Shown piece after piece: positions 23,651 to 34,883 of a DNA stretch of 64,000 bases (the stretch's first letter is position 1; each line of letters begins with the position of its first letter). This DNA is from Chamaecyparis obtusa (taxonomy: Eukaryota; Streptophyta; Pinopsida; Cupressales; Cupressaceae): positions 620,001 to 684,000 of the forward strand of contig BSBK01007742.1 of assembly GCA_027943335.1 (NCBI GenBank), in the 5' to 3' direction. The notes under the pieces were generated by a model. The model was given only the letters and a program-made list of their open reading frames with translations. It made no database searches and was not told where the DNA came from. The translations under genes and the position numbers were made by a program.

Positions 23651-24044
23651 GCATGTTCTTCATGTGGTACAAGAAAGATTTGGATATCAAATCTTCCTTG
23701 ATGCAAGCTGAGTGCGAGAGAAGGTATGTGATTTCTTCATCTTTGATTGGTATCTTTGATGGGCAAAGTCTTTTGAGCCTCTGGTATCATATTCAACCGT
23801 AAATTTCAAATGCATTGCATTTTATTTAATCATGAATGCTCACTGAAATGACCTCATTCTACTGGTGTTGTGCCCTAGCCCATGCTTTATCTCCATTATT
23901 TGATGTTATTGGTGCTTGTGCTCAAGGATATCGATTCACTATTTTGAAATGTTTGGATTCATGTTTGTTGATATTATAAGTCATCATATCATATAAAGTA
24001 TGTTTAAGAAGTTTTAGTGTCTAAACACTCAACTAATCCCTCTA

Positions 24045-25640
24045 ACCAATTAGGAGTGGTTGGGGAAGTTGAGAGGAAAGTTCTCAAACATTCATATTCA
24101 CTTATTGAATGCTTTGGAGAATACTGGTTTGATTGTCCATGTGTTCATGTTTAGAAGAGATCAATAAAGTATTTAAAGACATTCTTACATGTTTGGAGAG
24201 GTTTGAGAGACACTTATCATGACTGTACCCTCACAAATAGCGACATAGATTGGTTTTACTAAGTTTCCTTTCTCTGCTGCAGGGGTACAGTCAGAGGGTT
24301 CATTGACAAAATGATCCTTTGAATGGTTACTATAAATATGAATGATTTGATATAGCATATTTCTCATTTTACTTGAATTTTGGAATAGCTTGTGTAGGGG
24401 TGAAAGTACTTTTGATCATTTTGGTCGTGACTGTTCCTCTACATAGCTAGGAAATGTAACTGTCTAATGATTATATGTAATGTTGAATGGATTAAATGCT
24501 TTATTCTTGGTAGAAGTGAATGGAAGGAATAGTGTTGGTGTTAGGTTTCATTTATTATTGAATTCAATGCTTTCCAAGATGTGTTGAGGAGTTTGCTCCT
24601 TGTTTAATGTTAACTGTTCCTGCACGATCCACTCATACAACAGTGAAATGCTATGTGATTGACAATTTTATACAACTAGTCCTTTGGCATGTATTAAATA
24701 GAATAGAATTTTCAGCATATTATTATCATTATATTTCTTTGTTGTAAACATGCCATTGGTTCAGTTTTGTAAAAAAACATTTCGTGTTAATTTTTTTTTC
24801 TATTTTTTCCATTTGATAACCACAATCAACATTTCAAAATAGTTAATAACATCAAATCATGGAGATAAAGCATGGGATAGGGCACGACACCAGTAAATTA
24901 AAATAAATAGAATGATAATAATATGCTAAAAATTCTATTCTATTTAATACAAGCCAAAGGACCAGTCCCAACAATTCTTAAACATACTTTATTTTGTTTA
25001 AGAATAGTTGGGAGTAGTTTTCAAACATTCACATCCACTTATTGAATGCTTTGAAGACTACTATTTTCACTGTCCATGCATTAATGTTTAGAAGAGATCA
25101 ATAAAGTATTTAAATACATTCTTACATGTTTGGAGTGGTTTGAGAGGCACTTATCATGACTGTACCCTCACAAACATCGGTATAGACTGGCTTTACTAAG
25201 TTTCCTTTCTCTATTTTGAGGTTTCCTTTCTCTGCCACAGGGGTACAGTCAGAGGGTTCATTGAAAAAATGATCCTTTGAATGGTTACTATAAATATGAA
25301 TGATTTGATATAGCATATTTCTCATTTTACTTGAAGTTTGGAATAGCTTGTGCAAGGGTGCAAGTACTTTTGATCATTTTGGTCGTGACTGTTCCTCTAT
25401 ACAGTCAGGAAATGTAACTATCTAATGATTATATGTAATGTTGAATGGATTAAATGATTTATTCTTGGTAGAAGTGAATGGAAGGAATAGTGTTGGTATT
25501 AGGTTTCATTTATTATTGAATTCAATGGTTTCCAAGATGTGTTGACGAGTTTGCTCCTTGTTTAATTTTAATTGTTCCTACATGATCCACTCATACAACA
25601 GTGAAATGCTATGTGATTGAAAATTTCATACAACTGGTCA
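24045..25640. repeat. tandem duplication of about 600 bp, period about 935-960 bp
   Basis: About 24045-24680 matches about 25015-25620, including TTTAGAAGAGATCAATAAAG, GGGGTACAGTCAGAGGGTTC and CACTCATACAACAGTGAAAT. The intervening 24690-25000 includes an inverted copy of the sequence near 23840-23960. No gene recognised. Confidence 0.72.
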
Positions 25641-25649
25641 TACTAATTG

Positions 25650-25966
25650 AGGTTCGCGGGATGATTATGCCTATCCTAAAAAAAGGTTGTCAAATCATTA
25701 TGCTTTCAAATCACTTACCTATCGACATATCCCTTGTGAGGGAGAGAAGCCAAACACCTAAAGAACATGCACATAAACACGGGAGATGAAAAACTTAAAT
25801 GGAATACACCAAGAAGTACCAAATGATGAATGATCAATTATTTTAATGGTAAAGTATCAGAACCGTCCATTTCTAGAACTTCATTTTCTAGTCTAAATGA
25901 TTTTTCTATAGTCGTAATGATTTTTCTAGAACTTGATTTTCTAGTCTTAATGATTTTTCTATAGTG
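25650..25966. repeat. left half of a duplicated segment interrupted by the 5S-derived array
   Basis: Matches 31600-31925. It contains CGGGATGATTATGCCTATCC and ends in tandem AATGATTTTTCTATAG units, where the array begins. The other half resumes at 30821. Confidence 0.78.
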
Positions 25967-28900
25967 TGATATTGCTATTAGGATTCAACTATGTAGTTTT
26001 TTGAGTCAAACTCATTGACCCATGATTGATGAGTAGTGGTTCACATGAACCCATCTCTCATGAGAATGAATGGAACACTTAGCACTCATTGGATCTAGGT
26101 GATGCTCACAGAGGTGAAGCATCGGGACTTCTCGGGAGGTCACCCATCCTAGTACTACTCCAGCTCGAGGGTGATTAACTACGGAGTTTCCTCCATGGTT
26201 AAACCCACTCTACTTGCATCCTCATTTGAAAAAATTTCACCAATTGTTGTGCCTTATGAACCATTCATTAGAAAGCCCCTTAAGCTCATCAATTCTTAAG
26301 TAGGAGATATTTTCCATAACAAGTCAAATTGTGATATTGCTATCAGGATTCAACTGTGTAGTTTTATGAGTCAAACTCATTGACCCATGATTCATGATTA
26401 GTGGTTCTCATGAACCCATCTCTCATGAGAATGAATGGAACAATTAGCACTCATTGGATCTAGGTGATGCTCATAGGGGTGAAACACCGGGACTTCCCGG
26501 GAGGTCACCCATTACAGTACTACTCCAGCTCGAGCGCGCTTAACTACAGAGTTTCCTCCATTTTTAAACCCACTCTACTTGCATCCTCATTTGAAAAACC
26601 TTCACCAAGTTTTGTTCCTTATGAACCATTCATGAGAAAGCCCCTTAAGCTCATCAATTGATAAGTAGGAGATATTTTCCATAGCAAGTCAAATTGTGCT
26701 ATTGCTATCAGGATTCAACTGTGTAGTTTTTTTAGTCAAACTCATTGACCCATGATTCATGAGTAGTGGTTCACAAGAACCCATCTCTCATGAGAATGAA
26801 TGCAACAGTTAGCACTCATTGGATCTAGGTGATGCTCATAAAGGTGAAGCACTGGGACTTCCCGGGAGGTCACCCATCCCAATACTACTTCAGCTTGAGC
26901 ACGCTTAACTATGGAGTTAACTCCATGGTTAAACCCACTCTGCTTGCATCCTCATTTGAAAAACCTTCACCAAGTGTTGTTCCTTATGAACCATTCATTA
27001 CAAAGCCCCATAAGCTCATCAATTGATACGTAGGAGATATTTTCCACAGTAATTCAAATTGTGAGATTGCTATCAGGATTCAAGTGTGTATTTTTTTGAG
27101 TCAAACTCATTGACCCATTTCTAATGAGTAGTGGTACACACAAACCCATCTCTCATGACAATTAATGGAACACTTAGTACTCATTGGATCTAGGTGATGC
27201 TAACAGAGGCGAAGCACCAAGACTTCCTGAGAGGTCACCCATCTCAATACTACTCCAGCTTGAGCACGCTTAACTACGGAGTTTCCTCCATGGTTAAACC
27301 CACTCTTCTTGCATCCTCATTTTCAAAACCTTCAAAAAGTGTTGTGCCTTATGAACCATTCATTAGAAAGCCCCTTAAGCACATCAATTGATAAGTAGGA
27401 TATATTTTCCACAGCAAGTCAAATTGTGATATTGCTATCAGGATTCAACCGTGTAGTTTTTTGAGTCAAACTCATTGAAACATGATTCATGCATACAGGT
27501 TCAAACAAACCCATCTCTCATGAGAATGAATGGAACACTTAGCACTCATTGGATCTAGGTGATTCTCATAGAGGTCAAGCACTGGGACTTCCCAGGAGCT
27601 CACCCATCCCAGTACTACTCCAGCTCGAGCGCGCTTAACTACGGAGTTTCCTCCATGGTTAAACCCACTCTACTTGCATCCTCATTTGCAAAACCATCAC
27701 CAAGTGTTGTGCCTTATTAACCATTCATTAGAAAGCCCATTAAGCTCATCAATTGATAAGTAGGAGATATTTTCCAGAGCAAGACAAATTGTGATATTGC
27801 TATCAGGATTCAACTGTGTAGTTTTTTGATTCAAACTCATTGACCCATGATTCATGAGTAGTGGTTCACACAAACCCATCTCTCATGTGAATGAATGGAA
27901 TACTTAGCACTCATTGGATCTAGGTGATGCTCACAGAGGTGAAGCACCAGGACTTCCCGGGAGGTCACCCATCCCAGTACTAAAGCTTGAGTGTGCTTAA
28001 CTGTGGAATTTCCTCCATCATTAAACCCACTCTACTAGCATCCTCACTTGAAAAACCTTCACCAAGTGTTATGACTTATGAACCATTCATTCGAAATCCC
28101 CTTAATCTCATCAATTGATAAGTAGGAGATATTTTCCACAACAAGTCAAATTGTGATATTGCTATCAAGATTCAACTGTTTAGTTTTTTGAGTCAAACTC
28201 ATTGACCCATGATTCATGAGTAGTGGTTCACATGAACCCATCTCTCATGAGAATGAATGGAACACTTAGTACTCATTGGATCTAGGTGATGCTCACAGAG
28301 GTGAAGCATTGGGACTTCTCGGGAGGTCACCCATCCCAGTACTACTCCCGCTCAAGCGCGCTTAACTATGAAGTTTCCTCCATGGTTAAACCCACTCTTC
28401 TTGGATCCTCATTTGAAAAACCTTCACCAAGTGTTGTGACTTATGAACCATTCATTAAAAACCCCGTTAAGCTCATCAATTGATAAGTAGGAGATATTTT
28501 CCACAACAAGTCAAATTGTGATATTGCTATTAGGATTCAACTATGTAGTTTTTTGAGTCAAACTCATTGACCCATGATTCATGAGTATTGATCCACATAA
28601 ACCCATCTCTCATGAGAATGAATGGTAGACTTAGCACTCATTGGATCTAGGTGATGCTAACAGAGGTGAAGCACCAGGACTTCCCGGGAGGTCACCCATC
28701 CCAGTACTACTCCAGCTCGAGCACGCTTAACTACGGAGTTTCCTCCATGGTTAAACATACTCTACTTGCATCCTCATTTGCAAAACCTTCAACAAGTGTT
28801 GTGCCTTATGAACCATTCATTGGAAAGCCCCATAAGCTTATTAATTGATAAGTAGGAGATATTTTCCACAGCTAGTCAAATTGTGATATTGCTATCAGGA

Positions 28901-29403
28901 ATCAACTCTATAGGTTTTTGAGTCAAACTCATTGACCCATGATTCATGAGTAGTGGTTCACATGAACCCATATCTCATAAGAATTAATGAAACACTTAAC
29001 ACTAATTGGATCTAGGTGATGCTCACAGAGGTGAAGCACAGGGACTTCCCTCGAGGTCATCCATCCTAGTACTATTCCAGCTCGAGCGCGCTTAACTACA
29101 AAGTTTCCTCCATGGTTAAACCCACTCTGCTTGCATCCTCATTTGCAAAACCTTCACCAAGTGTTGTGCCTTATGAACCATTTATTAGAAATCCCCTTAA
29201 GCTCATCAATTGATATGTAGGAGATATTTTCCACAACAAGTCAAATTGTGATATTGCTATCAGGATTAAATTGTGTAGTTTTTTGAGTCAAACTCATTGA
29301 CCCATGATTCATGAGTAGTGGTTCACATGAACCCATCTCTCATGAGAATTAATGGAACACTTAGCACTCATTGCATCTATGTGATGCTCACAGAGATGAA
29401 TGG
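25967..29403 (-). repeat. 5S rRNA-derived 365-bp tandem repeat, nine copies in minus orientation
   Basis: Units repeat every 365 bp (one of 362 and one of 364). Each holds a 75-nt segment that, on the minus strand, aligns without gaps to the last two-thirds of plant 5S rRNA: ACTCCGTAGTTAAGCGCGCT, then AGTAGTACTGGGATGGG and TGACCTCCCGGGAAGTCC. These cover the internal pol III promoter elements box A, the intermediate element and box C. The segments are at 26113-26187, 26478-26552, 26843-26917, 27208-27282, 27573-27647, 27938-28009, 28300-28374, 28665-28739 and 29030-29104. The 5' third of 5S rRNA is not recognisable and the rest of the unit is unrelated sequence. The array ends in a truncated unit at the inversion point. 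Confidence 0.9.
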
Positions 29404-30820
29404 AACACTTGGTGAAGGTTTTGCAAATGAGGATGTAAGTAGAGTGGGTTTAACCATGGAGGAAACTCCATAGTTAAGCATGCTCGAGCTGGAATAGTAC
29501 TGGGATGGGTGACCTCCCGGGAAGTCCCAGTGCTTCACCTCTGTGAGCATCACCTAGATCCAATGAGTTATAAGTGTTCCATTCATTTTCATGAGAGATG
29601 GGTTCATGTGAACCACTACTCATGAATCATGGGTCAATGAGTTTGACTCAAAAAACTACACAGTTGAATCCTGATAACAATATCACAATTTGACTTTTTA
29701 TGGAAAATATCTCCTACTTATCAATTGATGAGCTTAAGGGGATTTCTAATGAATGGTTCATAAGGCACAACACTTGGTGAAGGTTTTGCGAATGAGGATG
29801 CAAGAAGAGTGGGATTAACCATGGAGGAAACTCTGTAGTTAAGCGTGCTTGAGTTGGAGTAGTACTAGGATGGGTGACCTCCAGGGAAGTCCCGATGCTT
29901 CTTCTTTGTTATTATCACCTTGATCCAATTAGTGCTAAGTGTTCCATTCATTCTCATTAGAGATGGCTTTGTGTGAACCACTACTCATGAATCATGGGTC
30001 AATGAGTTTGACTCAAAAAACTATATAGTTGAATCCTGAAAGCAATATCATAATGTGACTTACTGTGGAAAATATCTCCTACTTATCAATTGATGAGCTT
30101 AAGGGGATTTCTAATGAATGGTTCATAAGGCACAACACTTGGTGAAGGTTTTGCAAATAAGGATGCAAGCAGAGTGGGTTTAACCATGGAGGAAACTCTG
30201 TAGTTAAGCGTGCTCAAGCTGGAGTAGTACTGGGATGGGTGACCTCCCAAGAAGTCCTGGTGCTTCACCTTTGTGAGCATCACCTAGATCCAATGAGTGC
30301 TAAGAGTTCCATTTATTCTCATGAGAGATGGGTTTGTGTGAACCACTACTCATGAATCATGGGTCAATGAGTTTGACTCAAAAAACTACACAGTTGAATC
30401 TTGATAACAATATCACAATTTGACTTGCTGTGGAAAATATCTCCTACTTATCAATTGATGAGCTTAAGGGGATTTCTAATCAATGGTTCATAAGCCACAA
30501 CATGTGGTGAAGGTTTTTCAAATGACGATGCAAGAAGAGTGGGTTTAACCATGGAGGAAACTCCATAGTTAAGCGTGCTCGAGCTGGAGTAGTACTAGGA
30601 TGGTTGACCTCCTGGGGAGTCCTGGTGCTTCACCTCTATGAGCATCACCTAGATCCAATGAGGGATAAGTGTTCCATTCATTCTCATGAGAGATGGGTTC
30701 GTGTGAACCACTACTCATGAATCATGGGTCAATGAGTTTGAGTAAAAAAACTACACAGTTGAATCCTTATAGCAATATCACAATTTGACTTGCTGTGTAA
30801 AATATCTCCTACTTATTGAG
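29404..30820 (+). repeat. 5S rRNA-derived 365-bp tandem repeat, four copies in plus orientation
   Basis: Same 365-bp unit as the left array but inverted, making the two arrays face opposite ways. The 75-nt 5S-like segments are at 29465-29539, 29830-29904, 30195-30269 and 30560-30634, spaced exactly 365 bp. Box A-like AGTTAAGCGTGCTC and box C-like GGGTGACCTCCCGGGAAG are well kept in the first and third copies. A run of TTTT, a possible pol III stop, lies in the next unit upstream of its 5S segment rather than right after the 5S 3' end. Confidence 0.9.
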
Positions 30821-31262
30821 TTTTCTATAGTCTTATTGATTTTTCTATAGTCTTAATGAGTTTTCTTTCATCCTAATGTTTGTTTCTCTTGATAAATTAG
30901 GCCTTGAGTTTGAATTTTTGTTCACTATTTTATTTGAGCTTGATATTTCATTCATTTTTCATATACACAGAGACTACACACGCTAATAAAAAAATGAGCT
31001 TTTTGATTAAGGTTAACTATTCATGATTGTAAATAATCAATATTTTTGATGGTACTCCTTGGTGTATTCCTCTTTAAAATATTCATGTTTCTATGGCTAT
31101 GATAAATGTCCCTTTGAGTTGAGAAAATTAGAGTTGAAAAATTGGTTGCAAACAAATCATCCTTCTTCCACCAACATTCTAATCAATGTGCAAGTAACGA
31201 GTCATTCCATTCAAGAAACTCTTATATGCATAGGTGATGAACATTTAGATTTTCCTAAATAG
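30821..31262. repeat. right half of the interrupted duplicated segment
   Basis: Matches about 31905-32350, including CATCCTAATGTTTGTTTCTC, GGTACTCCTTGGTGTATTCC and ATAGGTGATGAACATTTAGA. Contains an open frame (31059-31262) that is not kept cleanly in the second copy and that I do not recognise. Confidence 0.75.
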
Positions 31263-31599
31263 TACTTTGAGCAGTCCTCCTACACATGTACTATTGTGAA
31301 AATCATCACAAGTCCATTTGTTTGAGGGCTACTTAAAGTACACATGTTTGGAGGTCTGAAGGAAACAAGAGAATTTGAAGAGTCACGAGTCTTAAGATTG
31401 TACTTTAAATAGCCAAGCTTCATTCAATGGTACATTCAAACATGAAACAAACCATTCTGAAACCAGATTAAACTACTAAAGCAAAGGACATATTGATTAT
31501 AAGTATACTAGTAAACCAAAGGACATGATTTTACTACTAAGTCTCTGTTTGTTGGGCATACTGATTATAAGTACTTGACATATATCACAAATTTTTCTA

Positions 31600-32350
31600 A
31601 TTAAGGTTGGCGGGATGATTATGCCTATCCTGATAAAAGATTGTCAAATCATTATGCTTTCAAATCAATTTCCTATCGACGTATCCCTTGTGAGGTAGAG
31701 AAGCCAAACACATAAAGAACATGAACATAAATATGGTAGCTGAAAAACATAAATGGAATACACCAAGAAGTACCAAATGATGAATTCTCAATTGTTGTAA
31801 TGGCAAAGCATCAGAACCGTCCATTTCTAAAACTTGATTTTCTAGTCTAAATGATTTTTCTATAGTAATAATGATTTTTCTAGAACTTGATTTTCTATTC
31901 TTAATGATTTTTCTATAGTCCTAATGATTTTTATATAGTCTTAATGATTTTTCTTTCATCCTAATGTTTGTTTCTCTTGATAAATTAGGCCTTGAATTTG
32001 AATTTTTGTTCACTATTTTATTTCAGCTTGATATTTCATTCATTTTTCATATACACAGATACTACACATGCTGATAAAAAAATGAGCTATTTGATTAAGG
32101 TTAACTATTCATGATTGTAAATAGTCAATATTTCTGATGGTACTCCTTGGTGTATTCCATTTTAAAATAATCACGTTTCTATGGCTATGATAAATGTCCC
32201 TTTGTGTTGAGAAAATTAGAGTTGAAAAAATGGTTGCAAACAAATCATCCTTCTTCCACCAACATTCTAGTCAATGTACAAGTAATGAGTCATTCCATTC
32301 AAGAAACTCTTATATGCATAGGTGATGAACATTTAGATTTTCCTAAGTAG
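31600..32350. repeat. uninterrupted copy of the duplicated segment (empty site for the 5S-derived array)
   Basis: Joins the homologues of 25650-25966 and 30821-31262 without the array between them. The junction lies in a short run of tandem AATGATTTTTCTATAG-type units, so the exact site is ambiguous by a unit or so. Confidence 0.78.
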
Positions 32351-32452
32351 TACTTTGAGTAGTCCTCCTACACATGTACTATTGTGAAAATCATCACAAG
32401 TCCATTTGTTGGAGTGCTACTCAAAGTACACATGTTTGGAGGTCTAAAGGAA

Positions 32453-32689
32453 ACAAGATAATTTGACGAGGATGATGAGATGGGGGAAGTGGAGTTGAAT
32501 CCTGATAAAAAGGAAGCTCTGGCTGAAATTAGGAAGAAGAAGATGCTTATCGTGGAACACAAATTGAAGAAGAATACTGCAGAGAGCATGCCTACCATAC
32601 CAAGGAAGTTTGACAAGAACAAGGAATTTGGCTTAAACAGAATGGGAAGACATCTTTCTAGCCTGGGCTTTGGATCCTTCGACAATTAG
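32453..32689 (+). pseudogene. NOG1-like nucleolar GTP-binding protein, C-terminal fragment
   Basis: One open frame reads FDEDDEMGEVELNPDKKEAL, AEIRKKKMLIVEHKLKKN, TAESMPTIPRKFDKNKEFGL and NRMGRHLSSLGF before a stop. This follows the region after the GTPase and NOGCT domains of plant NOG1 (EVxL...AEIRxRK..LIxEHRxKKS...PRKFDKDKK...RMGRxLS..G). NOG1 acts in 60S ribosome assembly in the nucleolus. Only this exon-like piece of about 78 residues is present, with no GTPase domain and an early stop, so it is a gene fragment. It lies inside the CACTA-bounded interval, a known setting for captured gene pieces. Confidence 0.7.
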
Positions 32690-32716
32690 CTTGATAATAA
32701 ATGAAGTAGATGAGAG

Positions 32717-32971
32717 CTAAGAAATTAGCTTCTAAGAAAATCTCATAAATGAGCTGTGTGTACCCCCAATTCCTATGCCCTTTGCATGTATCCGAAAGAT
32801 ATATTTGAAACAACAAGTGTAAGGCTTAAAGAAGTTAATTTTGCATCACTAGACAGATCTTTAAGCCTTACCCTTGTGTTTCAAATTTATCCTTTGGGTA
32901 TGCACAGTTGCCAAATGAATTGGGATACGCATAGTTCATTTATGATATATTTTTTGGGAAGCTAATTGCTC
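32717..32971. repeat. foldback 1: imperfect inverted repeat, arms about 115 bp
   Basis: Left arm 32717-32831 and right arm 32857-32971 pair with several mismatches around a 25-nt loop. The inner stem GTAAGGCTTAAAGA/TCTTTAAGCCTTAC is perfect, and the outer part pairs ATTAGCTTC with GAAGCTAAT. No coding sequence. Confidence 0.8.
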
Positions 32972-33105
32972 ACATGTCATCTACTTCATTGTTATGAAGA
33001 TAATTGTCATAGGATCCAGGCCCAGACTAGAAATATGTCTTCCCAAACACATAAAAAATATGCACATAAACATGTACAACAACTAAAACACATAAATATA
33101 GATAT

Positions 33106-33321
33106 CACAACAGTTGAGAAACATAAATGTAGGCATCATGCTCACAATTTTTTGGAGACAACATAATTGAGTGGTATACCCAGACGATGCAAAGCAACCA
33201 CTACTCCTCTGGAACCAAAGGAGTAGTGGTTGCTTTGCATCGTCTGGGTATACCACTCAATTATGTTGTCTCCAAAAACTTGTGACCATGATGCCTACAT
33301 TTATGTTTCTCAGTTGTTGTG
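33106..33321. repeat. foldback 2: near-perfect hairpin, 103-bp arms, 10-nt loop
   Basis: Left arm 33106-33208 and right arm 33219-33321 are reverse complements with only about five mismatches, all in the outer half. The inner roughly 55 bp (GAGTGGTATACCCAGACGAT and on to CTACTCCT) pair perfectly. A transcript from either strand would fold into a long hairpin. Confidence 0.9.
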
Positions 33322-33992
33322 TCCCAGGACCCCTTATGACCCTTTACAACCCCTAAGAAAGGGTCACAAGAGGCTCCTAGGAGGGGCCAGATGAGCTTCC
33401 ACCTTCACGTGGTTGGCCCTGTTAAGTAGAGAATGTTAAACTATTCTCAAAACAAAGAGAAGCTCTATAATTTAAGGTCTCAGTCCACGGAGATGGTGAA
33501 AAATGATGGGAATCAATGATGGAGAGTTTTTAGATACTGAGAAGATGTATATGTAGTGGAGGCCAGAAGGGATTTTTATGGAGATTTGCTAGATGTGGAG
33601 ATTTGCTAGAGAAGGTTTCTAGATTGAGTACCAGTGTAGAGATCATGATTTAGTACTATGTCTATAAAACCTTCACAAATATCCCTTTTTTGGCCTCCAC
33701 TCTACCTCTTCTCTGAATCTAGAAACTTTGGATACTGTTGTTTCTCATCCATGAACGAAATGTTCTAGTGATCATATAAAATTACTTTTGTTAGACTGGG
33801 ATCAATTACGAGAAGGTAAACAATAGGATAATTTTATTTTATCTTTCATTTCTTTTATCCATTCATATTTTCTGCCTTCTCTTATATTGGATATTGTGTA
33901 GTGTACATAAAGGCAAGGTGGTGATTATTCTCAATGATCAACAGGTATAAGTCTTCTAGCCCTTACCCAGTAGCTAGGATTAAAAATAGGAG

Positions 33993-34448
33993 AGCTCAAG
34001 AGACCATCATAGTTGGTCTTCGTCTTTGGTCCATATACTGACAAAACATTTTACATTTCGTTAGCTCATTAAATGCAGTCATTTGAAAGAATTTAATGGA
34101 TGATATTTTCATGCATAATGTATATTATTTTAATTTGACAGTTAACGAATTTGTCTATTTTGTGCACTTTTATACATTGAGCACGACCATAAAGAAGCAT
34201 CACCTCCCATGGTTTGAGTAATTTAGGCCATGGGAGGAGATGCTTCTTTATATCTATGCTTGATAAATACAAGTGGGCGAAATAGATAAATTCGTTCACT
34301 GTCAAATATAAAATAGTATACGTTATACATGAAAATATCATCCATTAAATTCTTTCAAATGACCGTATTTGATGAGCTAACGAAATGTAAAATGTTTTGT
34401 CAGTATATGGACCAAAGACAGAGACCAACTATGATGGTCTCTTGAGCT
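33993..34448. repeat. foldback 3: long hairpin, arms about 220 bp, 15-nt loop
   Basis: Left arm 33993-34212 (starts AGCTCAAGAGACCATC, ends CCTCCCATGG) pairs with 34228-34448 with roughly nine of ten bases matching. Weaker pairing may continue outward (AAAAATA on both sides). No clear target duplication flanks it. Confidence 0.88.
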
Positions 34449-34499
34449 TTGTTATTTTTACTATGCTAATCATTTGCTTTTTTGAACAGATCGTAAATA

Positions 34500-34883
34500 A
34501 TTTCTGACAGAAGTGCTATACATCCGATAGAATTTTGCGTTGGTAGTTTATTTCATCCTATCAGATCTCTGACGGGTTATCACTAATATCTGACGGTAGT
34601 GCTATACATCCAGTGGGATGTTTTATCGGGCCACCCATTGCCTTTCCAATAGACCAAATGTCAAAATTACATACATCCAATGGGATCGACCCCATACTAA
34701 AGTTCCTATTTGAAGGGCATATTCTGACAAAATGTGATGTTGGAATACCGATGTATATCACTTCCATCACCATTTCCAATGCCAAAATGATGACGGACAC
34801 ATATGTCGCAAGTGCGACAAAAAGGCATCACAAGTCCGACAAATGGCCGTCAGAAATTGGCCTCAAATGTACTAGTGGTAGTG
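34500..34883 (-). repeat. CACTA-like right terminus with subterminal motifs
   Basis: Contains repeated TCTGACGG/CCGTCAGA and TCCGAC motifs and the pair of GTGCTATACATCC repeats (34515 and 34600), ending GTACTAGTGGTAGTG. The arrangement resembles transposase-binding subterminal repeats of En/Spm elements. The open frame over it is not a gene. Confidence 0.5.

Larger units (their letters stand above)
21269..34883. mobile_element. candidate CACTA-type element or CACTA-bounded interval
   Basis: The left end reads CACTACTACATTTGGGGCC at 21269. The right end, as reverse complement from 34883, reads CACTAC, a few extra bases, then TACATTTGAGGCC and CAATTTCTGACGG. Both ends are followed by clustered CCGAC/TGACGG-like subterminal motifs (21295-21415 and 34505-34860), as in plant En/Spm elements. 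The three flanking bases differ (GTA left, CCT right), and I recognise no transposase. It could be one gene-capturing element of 13.6 kb or two unrelated ends. Confidence 0.42.

Noticed and set aside
26464..28848. Repeated 65-residue open frames beginning MMLTEVKH in the 365-bp units
   Set aside because: They lie antisense across the 5S-derived segment and are kept because the units are near-identical copies. There is no start context, codon pattern or homology supporting a protein.
25967..30820. Genuine 5S rDNA array
   Set aside because: Only the last two-thirds of 5S rRNA is recognisable. Copies differ within promoter boxes and the 5' third is replaced, so they cannot give normal 5S rRNA.
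31059..31262. 67-residue frame in the duplicated segment
   Set aside because: The second copy near 32150-32350 has changes that break it and nothing matches a known family; kept only as part of the repeat.
34093..34341. 82-residue minus-strand frame
   Set aside because: It lies across the foldback 3 arms and loop; a palindrome by-product.
33106..34448. Calling the hairpins miRNA genes
   Set aside because: Structure alone cannot separate young miRNA loci from MITE-like foldbacks. No mature small RNA can be assigned without reads.
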